Shown here: in pieces, positions 36,101 through 48,100 of the stretch
Numbering within the stretch: the first letter of the stretch is position 1
Layout: every line of letters starts with the position of its first letter
NCBI RefSeq assembly: GCF_000003815.2
Contig: NC_049980.1
Span: 33,043,882-33,107,881 of the forward strand
Length of the DNA: 64,000 bases
Direction of reading: 5' to 3'
Origin: Branchiostoma floridae
Taxonomy: Eukaryota; Chordata; Leptocardii; Amphioxiformes; Branchiostomatidae
Position numbers and translations under genes: made by a program
The notes under the pieces: model-generated
The model's input: only the letters and a program-made list of their open reading frames with translations
Database searches by the model: none
What the model was told of the DNA's origin: nothing

Positions 36101-39100
36101 TCAGCTTGTCTGCGTACGTCCTACAGATATAGAACATAATATTACAAGATTTAGACAAAAAAATGCACAGCAAGTCCACCATGGCAGACACCACACTGCT
36201 GCTTAGCTTGTCTGCATAGGTTCTAAAGATTTGGAACAACACATTTTATATAAGAAAATGCATAGCAAATGGCAGACACCACACTGCTTCTCAGCTTGTC
36301 TGCATACGTCCTACAGATTTAAACAGAACAATTTAGGCAAGAAAATGCACAGCATATCCACCATGTCTGCATACGTCCTACAGATTTAGAACAAACCATT
36401 TTAGACAAGAAAATACACAGCAAGTCCACCATGGCAGACACCACACTGCTGCTCAGCTTGTCTGCGTACGTCCTTAGAATTCAAAACAAAACATAGTAGA
36501 ATTCCTAGCGATCACAAAAACAGTCTAAAGGGATCATGGGAGATTGTATACTACACTGAGATGACTACTACGTTCAATTTGAGCTGTCCAGCTATGAATT
36601 GAGCGTAATTAAAAGCGCTTATCAAGCTCTACGTAAAAGGGACCCCTATAATGAAAGAAATGGTATCACCCACTCACCCTGTGGTGACTGCGAGAATCTG
36701 CAGCAGCCTGAGGCTGGCCACCTGCAGCACCAGGGACAACTGGGACGTACCACCCAGGATGAGCTGGTGGGGGTGGGACAGGGTGGGGCTGGTGCCGCAC
36801 AGTCTGGACAGGAGGGGCAGCAGGCCGCTCGACACGGCAAGGGACACGTCCACTGGCTGGTACTTCACACTTAGGGCGAAGATAGTGCTCAGGAGAAGTC
36901 TTTCCTGGGCACCTGTGAGGAAAAAAACAAAACAAGGGTGGAGTTAAAAAAACACACTGGCGATGTTAAAGCTACACAGCAAGGGACATGTCCACTGGCT
37001 GGTACTTCACACTCAGGGCAAAGATGGTGCTCAGGAGGAGTCTTTCCTGGGCACCTGTGGAGACAAAAACAAACAAGGGTGGATGAAAAAAAGCACACTG
37101 GCGACGTAGAGGTTTGTAAGAAGGACATGGATAGGGACAAGTGCACAGGCTGGTACTTCACACTTAGAGCGAAAATGGTGCTCAGAAGGAGTCTTTCCTG
37201 GGCACCTGTGGAGATAAAAACAAACAAGGGTGGATTAAAAAAAGCACACTGGCGACGTAGGGGTTTGTAAGAAGGACATGGCTAGGGACACGTCCACTGG
37301 CTGATACTTCACACTCAGGGCAGAGATAGTGCTCAGGAGAAGTCTTTCCTGGGCACCTGCGGGGATAAAAACAAACAAGAGTGGAGTTAAAAAAACACAA
37401 GTCAAATGTGGACTATTCTGTTGGTTTGTAGCACTCTTGCCAAGTATTACCAGTAAGTGGTTGCCGACTGGCAGTTCATATAGATGCTAGGTTTTTCATT
37501 ACAGTATGTGACTACAATACAGTACTGTAAATGCATTTAAATTCGTGAGAAGGCACTACCACAAACTCAAAACCGCTCCATTTCCTGCTACCACAAAATC
37601 AAATCCCCTAGCAGGAAGGCCATGACGGAAGTTTTGGAGCATAAATATACAGTACATCAATTACAGCACCATTCAAAACATGCCAGGATGAGACTTGATG
37701 CACGAAGCTTGTACCTTTGTTGCTGTAAGTTGACTGCTGTGAGTCAGATCTGGACAGAGTCATGACCAGGTACTTGTAGATCTTGTGGACTGCAGCCTGG
37801 ATCTCCTGCTGAGTCGTGCTGCTGCCAGCCTTGATGCCATCCTGGGATAGAGACAGGGGCTCGTTATTTACTTCACTCTCTCTCACTTTCTTGTTCACCC
37901 ATTCACACTTGCTCGCTCACACACTTGCTCCCTCACTCTCTCACAAAATCTTACTCAGGAATGAATGAGCTCACTCACTCAAGATGGCTTTCACTACCTC
38001 ACTCATTCTCCCACTCATTCAAACTCAATAAATCTTAGTAAAGTAAATAACTCACTTGCTGACTCACTCACTCATTCACAAACTCAAGAACTCACTCGCT
38101 CCAGAACTGTTTCTTCACAACGACACCAATCGTTGGACCACTATACTACAGAATTATTCCAACTAATAATCTAAAACATACAAAAAAACTCCTTTTTCTC
38201 CTACCAAAACAAAACCACCCCAAAAGTAATTGAATTCGCAGCAACACACATTGGTTAACTATGAACTCCTTAGTAGAGGTAACAAAGAAACCAGACTCAC
38301 GGAGTAGTGGTGAAGTTGCGACGTGTTGTGCCCTCCAACCATCACAGGCCCCAGCATGCCCAACCCGAAGCATCCTGCCAGAAACTGCAGATGAACAGAA
38401 TCCAGCAGGGAGGTGCAGTTGAAGGCAGGGGAGGGGCGGGTCTGGAAGGGGTACGGGGACCCGGGCGTCGGCTGGTCGGTCTTCTCCTCACTGGAGGACA
38501 GCAGTGACAGGATCTGGTTCAGGGATTCCAGCCTCATCTGTCAGGAAAATCAATCAATCAATCAATCCATCAACCAGGTAGGCACATGTCTAAATTGTGT
38601 TAACTTGAATCTGTCACCAAGGAAAACCAAGTTATGCAGAAGGTATGCAGAAGTTTAGTTGACTAAAATGAGAATCCCTTGACTGAAATTCTTCACTATA
38701 GTAGGAGGCTGGTGGTGGAGCATGTTTGGCTCCCATAAACCCATATCTCATGACCAGCGGTGCTTCCAGGACAAATGTAGAAGGGTTCGACCGCAGACCT
38801 GTTTCAACATCTAACCTGAAGTTATGCAATATGTGCTAACAGAGGAAATGGAGTTGGATACTATGAAAAACGTTGATTCCACTCCTTGGTGCTGAAACCA
38901 ATGTTTTCTTATGTTATGCTTTCCAATGACAGACTTCACCTACTACTAGCAACAAAATTATTCACATCCCACAACTATTAATTTCCCTTGTACATTTGTG
39001 ATTTTTATCAAGAATGAAATGCAGTACAGTGGAATTTTGACCACTATTAATAATCCATTTAGTTGTCAGTTGTAAACTAAGAACAATTATTGTGGTTTGA

Positions 39101-42100
39101 CCTCATTTGCAAAACCGTAATCTTAAACAAGGCAGGGTATGAATCGATAATTCTACAGACCCTCTGAAGCATGAAATCTCACAAATACTAAGTGCCTTCA
39201 ACACTATAACTGACCTCCGCCCTTGTTTGTTGATGGCACATTGCCATGGCGACCATGCAGGGGTCCGTCCCCCATCTCAGGTCCTCCTCCGTCTCCTGAG
39301 CTGCCTGCACCAGCGGCTCGTCGCAGGCGAACGCCACGACTGTGTCCATCAACTGGTGCAGCAGCCGCATGTACTGGGACCCGTGGGTCACATCACCCGG
39401 GGCTGGGGAAGGGGTTTTAAACAATCAATGATATGAAATTATGACAGTTTCTATCTTTCCTGCGCCTTGGAAAGTGTTTTTCAACAATGGTCGGTTCCTA
39501 GTAAATAGTTTTGTCAGGTTGGTGAGTCAGCGGATGTTCCATTATCTATGTTTTATATATGTTACATGATTATTGTTAAGTTGCAGGGTTCCCTTTGAAA
39601 TCAGTTTTTCGAAAACTGAAGGGACTACCCTACAAGATTAAATGAAAATGAATGACAAAGATTTTTGCACACAGCCACAAAAAAATACCTGTCAGTCCCA
39701 CACGATGCTGTCTCCACTTGAGACGTCTCAGAGCCTCTCTGACGGCAGTGAGGGATCGGTCAGGGCCGTGAGAGTGCCCCTGTCTCTGGTCGTCTTCCTC
39801 CGAGGAGCCCGAGGACAGCATACCCTCCTGGAAATGGACATCAATTTGAATAAGCAGGGCTCGAAATACTGGGTGCATGTGCACCCAGGTGCACCCAAAA
39901 TTGGAACTGTGCACCCAATTTTGTTCAGTGGGTGCACAGGGTGCACCCAAATATTTTCTTAGGTTTATGTATGGAAAGATATCAATTATACTAGTATACA
40001 TCATATTCTTGACATCTAAGTGTTAGAAAGATAATAAAAATGTCTGTCATGTTACTTGTTTAAGAATTTGATAGCTTGTAAGTAAGTTTTGTTTGTAGGT
40101 TTTTTTGATATTCTACTTAAATTTAAGTGGTGCACCCAAAAATATTTTGGTGCACCCAATTTTTTAAGCTGGGTGCACCAGTGCACCTAATCCCAAAAAT
40201 GAATTTCAAGCCCTGATAAGTAATATATATATATATAAAAGATGACAACATAAACAAGCATTTTGATTTTTGTAAACAATGTGACACGTGTAAAAATCTA
40301 AAGTATTCAGACATACATGCAATTCCCTACACTACTTTGCCAGTTTGATTTCAGAATGAAATTGAACTGGCCTGACTTCAATGGACCAATAGGATTATCC
40401 CATAGACCTGACCCACACACTTCATCAAAACGAAGGACTGTGAAACAAAAATAAAAACATAAAAAAGGCAAATATTTGATGGACATGCAGTCACTCTCTC
40501 GTCAGTTTATAGGCCTGGCCCAAGTTTCTGGGGTCCTGATTTTAAGGCATTAAAAAGACTGTCATTTGGAAACCAAAAAGCACAATCATTGATCAACTTC
40601 TTGGAATCACTAACTGAAATGTTACATAAAATGTACATAAAGTTTTTGTACTGAACAGGAAAAAAGACGAAGACAGATACACAAGTCATGTTGCAAAACA
40701 CTAATAGCTGAAACAATTCTTGATAAATCTACAACTACAGACCTGTTCCAATTTCAAACCTTACATTGTGGAATATTGGCTAACAAACAACATGGAGTTG
40801 GAGACTCTTGAAAAACGTTGGTCCCTGTCCTTGGTGCTGAATGTGAATGTGTTCTTAAGTTATGCTTTCCAATGACAGGACTTCACCTACTACTAGCAAC
40901 AAAATTATTCACATCCCACAACTATTTTTTATTCATTTATTTGTTCAGCTGTTTACAAACAGCCAGGGCTGCCCAACTAGCCGTAGGCTATCATCAAGGG
41001 CTAACCCTGTACATGTTCGCACATGTTCGCACAAGACGGGTTATACCGCCCCTTACGGGGTGACACACCCGTCCGGGTGAATTATGTAGATCACCATGAG
41101 GCTGATACGAGACAGGTTCGCCAGGCCTCCATCCGGGTGATTTGAAGTGAATCACCAACTCCCGACAGAAGGATTTGCACCAACGCACACCGCAACATCG
41201 CACGTGTGGGGGTTCTTTAACGTGCATGGGGTATGGCTCTCCCCATACACGGGACCTCCATTTAACGTCCTATCCGAGGGACGACTCATTTTTCACTTGA
41301 GTAAAGTGAGGAAAGTCGTGTGAAGTGCCTTTCCCAAGGGCACAAGACCGGCAACACGGCAGGCGGATTCGAACCGGCGACCTCTCGGTCACGGGCCGAA
41401 TACACTACCAATGTGCTACGCGGCCCCGTTATATTAATTTTCCTTTTCAGTTCTTGATAAATCTTGGCATTGTGGATTAACTTACAGGTATCCTGGCAGC
41501 TAATGCCATCGTGGTCTCATCCTCGCTACCAGATGACTCGTAGTGGCCGACCTCGGGTTGATTCTCAGCTTGCCTGACTTCTTTCAGGCCTGCCTTCAGT
41601 CCTGCAGGGGATTCAGACACAATCTGTTAAAATTTTCAGTACTGTCTGTTACCTACACCTCCCTCGCTGTAGGACCCAGACGTACAGATCTACCTTCATC
41701 CCTTATGCTTCCCGACTTTGGAATGAACTGCCGCAATCAGTAAAGCAAGCCCAAAGCCTCAGTATGATCAAGCAGAGATTACGATCCTTGAGTGACTAAT
41801 TTATATTTTAGATCACATCCTGAATGTTGATTTATTGTATTTAACGTTAATAGTTTTTTAACCAATGCTCTATCTTTTCAGTGTTTTAATGTAATGTTTA
41901 TATGTATACGTATTGATGTGTGGATCACAAAACCAGCCTACTACTGCCAGTGATCCGCGAGTATTGTATTGTTGCAATTCCAATAAATCAAATCAAATCA
42001 TTTGTTTGTTTGTTTTGCATAAGCAGTTAATCACCTTACAACAGGTATAACACACTGTAGGTACGAGGTGCGTAAGGTGTGCACATATCAATCCTTCCAG

Positions 42101-45100
42101 AAATGTGGTAAATCAAGAAATAAATTTGTCCTAGTAGAAAGTCCTGTGCTAATACCAGTTTTGACTTCTGACTTCCCCAAGCTCTGTCACTTTATTTAGT
42201 CTTTTTTAACATTAGGAGAGTTTATGATTCAGTTCAATATAGATTGATTAATCTGAGTCACTTAGTCATGTGTGCATGTTTCTTTTGTCATGAAATATCT
42301 ATAATATGCATATTTGTTCTACTGATGGTAGTTCATTGTAAATTGTGTTGTTGCAATCCCAATAAAAAATGTATTGTTGTATGCTTAGAATGACATTTAA
42401 CAACAAAAATCAACAACATGGGCTTGTACAAAATTAGTAGGACAGAAATATCTTAAAGCTGGACACAGCCACAATCTAAATATTATTACACGAATCTGTT
42501 CCAATGTAATTTGACTAACCTTTGGCTGGACTGAGTGAGAGGAGTTCCTCCTCACTCGGCCAGGAGGGTCTGACAGCAAGCAGGAGGAACACACAGCGCT
42601 GGATGAGGGCCTGGCACAGGGATGGGTATGGGGTTTCAACTTCTGGCAACGGTCTCACCTCCTCATCCTTACCCTGGGACTTCTCCAGACCTGATAAAAG
42701 AGTAGAATGATTTTAGTTACCAAATAGTGATGCTGAAATGCATGCAATAATTACAAAGGCCTGACACAGCAAAAGGTACAGGGTCTCCACCTACGGCAAC
42801 GTTCACACTCCCTCGTTTTTCCCCTGGTACTTCTCTAAACCTGCCTTACTGTATAGTGATGCTAAGGTTACTGAAATGGGAAGGAAATAATGATGAAGGC
42901 CTGACACAGGGAGGGGTACGGGGTCTCCACTTCCAGCAACGGTCATTACCCTGGGACTTCTCCAGACCTGCAATGCATGAGCAGAATGGTTCTGGTTAAG
43001 GAATAGCGATGCTAAGATTACTGAAATGGGAAGAAATAATTAAAGGGAAGGGTATATGGGGTCTCTGTCTCCGGCAATGGTCGTACCTCCTCATCTTTAC
43101 CCTGGGACTTCTCCAGACCTGCCGTGCATGTGCCGAAAAGATGAACTTCAGAATGATTTATTTGTAAAATTTCGCACCCAAAAGCTTTCTTTTCAAAAGA
43201 ATGCAGTTTGAAACCGACCCTGTTCTTAAAACAACGGATATTAGCTATCCCACGGATACTAGGCATTACTCTTGAACTACAAAATGACACATTGATGAGA
43301 AGATACTTACCATCCTCATCTCTATCCCTTTGCTCCTCCTCATCCCTCTCATCGATCTCCAGCTCCTCCTCATCAGGAGGCTTGTCCACACCTTTAGCGG
43401 GAGGGTCGATGTCCTTAGGGGAGGCGGGGACGGACAGGGGCTTCTTAGCCAGCAGCTTCCTCCGCACCTTGTACACACACCTGTACACCTCCACCAACCC
43501 GCGGCCGGGCGATCCCCTGGAAACAAGACCAGAGCATTCAAAATGAAAGCTCATCCATATGCTGGTAGAATCCATAGTTGTATAGATTCTGGAAACGTTA
43601 AACTGCAATTTCCAACACGAAAATTGGACTTACCCAAATTTTCAACGAAACAGCTCTAGTCTTTGTCAAGGAAGACTGGAGCTCACTCACTCACTTTCCA
43701 TTATTTGATTATATTGCTGCTGGGATCCCTGACCCAGGTGTAGGTGTTCAGTAGAAAATTGAGGTATGTGTTATTGTAAGTGCCTGTTTTTATGTATTGC
43801 TTTTATATTATGTTTTATGTATTCTCTTGTGCAAATAAACAAACAAACAAACAAACTTACTTGTGAGGTTGTGAAGCGACCTGGAGCAGACCGCAGTGCT
43901 TCAGCAGACATGCCAGCAGCAGCCGTGACACCGTGTCCAGATAAACAAACAAACAAATAAAGAAAAAACTTACTTGTGCGGTTGTGAAGCGACCTGCAGC
44001 AGACCGCAGTGCTTCAGCAGACATGCCAGCAGCAGTCGTGACACCGTGTCCAGGACAGGGTCGTCCGTCAACTCACTGGTGTCCCAGTCTGACAAATTAA
44101 AACAAAACAAACATCACAAGTTAAGCATCACCAAGTTTGTAACCTATTGTGTAATACTACAATATTAATGCATGTTCCTGCTGTTCCTCTGTCACTTGAA
44201 ATAGAACATCTGCAAAATAGACCTTTTGTACTGTAAAACCTACAAACAATGTACGAGTGACCCCCTCTACATGTTAAGGACCACCTGGCCAAATGAACAC
44301 CTTTTGGTGATCCCTTACATAATATTTCCCATTGAGACAAGCATTAAGAATCCTGTCTATAGTGACCACCTGTCCAAATAGACCAGATTTTATTAGTCCC
44401 CTGATGAGCAGGTTAGACTGTAGATACTAATTCCAATTCAACCCAAATATACAAAAGTAGCGGGTTCCCTATGATGTTCCAGTGCTGAACTATTGGTCAA
44501 ATCGGCCCGGCACCGGGCGCCCAGTGCTGAAGAAAGTTCAGCACTGGTGTTTCAGTGCTGAACAGCCTTGTTCCAGTGCTGATGCTGGCTCGCTCGTTCT
44601 GTGTGACGGACTCAGATTTTGTAGATTATATGAGAGCTAAAACATCTCAAGCACTGGAACTACAGGAATGACTGTAGTCTCAGCACTCAGTTTCCAGTGC
44701 TGACAGGAGGGTTTCCAGTGCTGAAGCTGCCTCAGCACTGGAAGTCTAGTGCTGAGAGCATATTTCTAGTGCTGACAACCACTTCAGCACTAGTGTTCCT
44801 GAGCTGAGAAACACTACTTTTGTACATTTAAACTAGTATTTGCTTTTCAAATTATAGTCAGTGTTCCAGTGCTGAGAAAGGAACCTGCTAATTTGTATAT
44901 TTGCTTTTCAGATGATAGTTAGTACCTTTGCTCCTGGCAAAGTCCTGCATGTTGCTCCACAGGGTGGATGAGAGGAGACTGGAAGAGTCCACTAGCTGCA
45001 GCAGGGGGGAGGGCAGGTTCAGGTCCCCCAGGTTGTGCTCCGTGCCCCCTGACACCACCGACTCCGACACAACGCTCAGGATCATCACTGTGAATGGAAG

Positions 45101-48100
45101 GGTGGAATACAAGACGTCAATGTGAAATACTCCATCCTTTGTAATGCATGGACCCACTGGACAGAGCCACTTGGAAGTGAGGTATGAGGACTAGCTGGTT
45201 GCTGCCTACCCCTATGTTAGGGAACACCGCAGCAATTTATAATCAAATACTGGATACTACAATTGACATCACTGCAGACAGAATGGTAGAACACAACATG
45301 TCAATGAAAAACATGCTATCTGTCTGTGCTCAACCTTTGTGACACAACACTGAGAATCATCAAAGTAGACAGACTGGTGGAAAACTAATTTACAAATAAT
45401 GTAAAATGCTATTTTTATCTCTTATTTACACCTCTTCATTATTTTCTATTATCTTGTATCAATAAACCATCACTACAACACCTACCAATGTCCTGTGCAT
45501 TCATCTCCAGCCCGCTGCAGAAGAGGGGAGAAGAGATCCATCCGCAGGTCTCCTTCTCATCTGTGGATGGGGGCATCCCCACCAGCATTCCTCCCAGGCA
45601 CCTGCACAAGTATACACAAACACAAAAAAACAGTTACTCAAGCAACTGGATATGATTTAAGAACCAGCGAGACTACCATCCGGTGTTTTTCGTCAGTGAC
45701 ACTGGAGAAATCTTGTTGGAAAGAGTTTTCATATCCTAGCTGTGAATTGATATGCGAAAGAGATCTAGTTGGAGGACAGGTTCATTCTAACCAAAAACAC
45801 ACAATGGACTTTGTTTGGACACATGGTCGTGAATCTGAGTGATATATTTTATTTCATTTCCTAGGATGTAAAAATATGTTTTAGTGGTAGGACTTGGTAC
45901 ATGTATGGTGACTTGCAATTTTAAGTCAATATGACCTACATATACAAGCCATGTGACTTCAGCACTCTAGATTATGTTTGTTTACAGTGATTAGAAAAGG
46001 GCTTCAGGGATGAGATGTACATTTAATGTATTTTACTAATGGGAAGGACAAACCCAACGCCCCAGAGAAGGAAAACTTCAGTCAGAGTTGGTGTTAGGAA
46101 GGGGATCCAGCAGTAAAACTCTGCTTTGAATTCAAGACTTGCACATGATGCCTGAAGACTACATCTACACGCAAGTACATCTTAGATCCTCACCTGACGG
46201 GGAACGACAAGATGATCAACCGGGTAGCAAGAAGAATAAACAAACAAACAAACAAACCTGCCAACCAGCAGCCCTACTGCCCTCTCCAGATCCACCAGCC
46301 ACACCCATGACTTGGAGGGTTGGGCCATGGGAACAGCGGAGGGGTCGATACTCTCAGGGGTGGCTGCAAGGGTGCAAATTTTCTCAGTTAAAGTCTGCTA
46401 CAAGATTTTGTCAAAATGCAGTTTGAAGAGAATTCTTAACTGTTACTCAGGACAATAATAGAACCTTGGACACTACTGAGGCATCAATGCTCTCTGGGTT
46501 GGCTGCAAAGTCATACAAGAACAGTTAATTTTTCCAGCAGTTCTATCTGTGTGCCAGTCAAACACCAGGCAACCCCAATCCATGAACACTTTCCTCTGAA
46601 GGTTGGTAAATCACTGGATAGTAAAGTTCTTAACACACAACCAACCAGTACATAATCACCTGATGACGTTTTTATGACTGTCTGTCACCTCTCTTATTGC
46701 AAAACCAACTGGCTCTGCTAGGTGTCGCTGCTGCAGTGTGAAGAATGTCAACACAAAGTGACTTCACCCTGCACCAGTGACACCTACACCTAGCTGCTAT
46801 GCAAAGCACAACCAGTCAGTATTGTGCTGATAAAGGTGACAGACATTCTCTGAAACACCAGGGGACGGTTTAAATGTACTGGTTGTTTGTAAAGAACTTT
46901 TAAAGTTTTAGACATGAAGTATAATACCATACCCAGGACATATTAACGTTCCATACCTGTGTTCTATCTGGTCCGTATTTTATGGTATGGCTCAGGGCTC
47001 CATAGATCCTTTCAAATCATTCAAAGTCACTTGCGTGCGACACAATTGAAAATTCAAACAACTTTTGTCGAACCAAACTGGCAGACTTTTGTTATTTTGT
47101 TCAAATTAATGAATAAAGCGTTGACGTGATGTGCATTAATGTCATGTCATTTGCTCTCTTTTTTTGACCTACTCTTGAGTTCCCTACCATGTAAGGGCAA
47201 TTCCAGCTCCTGGTCCTCAAGCTTTTTTAATGTCACGTCTTTTGTCCTCTCTTTTTTTTTTAGAAACTTGAGTTTCCTACATGTATTGTAATGGCCATTC
47301 CAACTCCTGGTTTTTGAGCACGAGATGATTTAAATGTATTGGTTGTTTGTAGAGAACTAAAAACTTTGATATCCTGGATATGAAAGAATTTCTGTTAAGA
47401 ACTTAAAAAGTTTGCTATCCTTGTTATTGGGTGGGCCGACTACTCTCTCTTCACAGACAGGGGCTAAATAGCGAGGAGCTTACAATAGGCGGGGCCAAAT
47501 CCCAAGGGTCTGGAGGGAGCTGCCATCTACTGCCACTCAGGTTACCTCAATACAACAGTAATTGCACTAGGTGCGGCCATTGGATTGTAGGTAATAAATC
47601 CCACCAAGTAGTGGCCATTCCAGCTCCTGGTCCTCGAGCACAGCTGCATCCGGTAGCAGGCGGTTAAGACTGTCCAGGTTGGCATTACCGGTTTGTAAAG
47701 AACTTTAAAAGTTTGCTATCATCGATATGAAAGTGTAGTACATCCTACCATGTAGTGGCCACTACGGCTGCAGCCGGCAGCAGGCGGTTAAGACTGTCCA
47801 GGTACGGCAACTCTGGTTTGTAAAGAACTTTAAAATTTTGCTATCATAGATATGAAAACAGTAAATCCTACCAAGTAGTGGCCATTCCAGCTCCTGGTCC
47901 TCAAGCACGGCTGCAGCCGGTAGCAGGCGGTTAAGACTGTCCAGGTTGGCATTACCGGTTTGTAAAGAACTTTAAAATTTTGCTATCATAGATATGAAAA
48001 CAGTAAATCCTACCATGTAAGGGCCACTCCAGCTCCTGGTCCTCGAGCACGGCTGCAGCCGGTAACAGGCGGTTCAGGCTATCCAGGTACGGCAGCAGCG

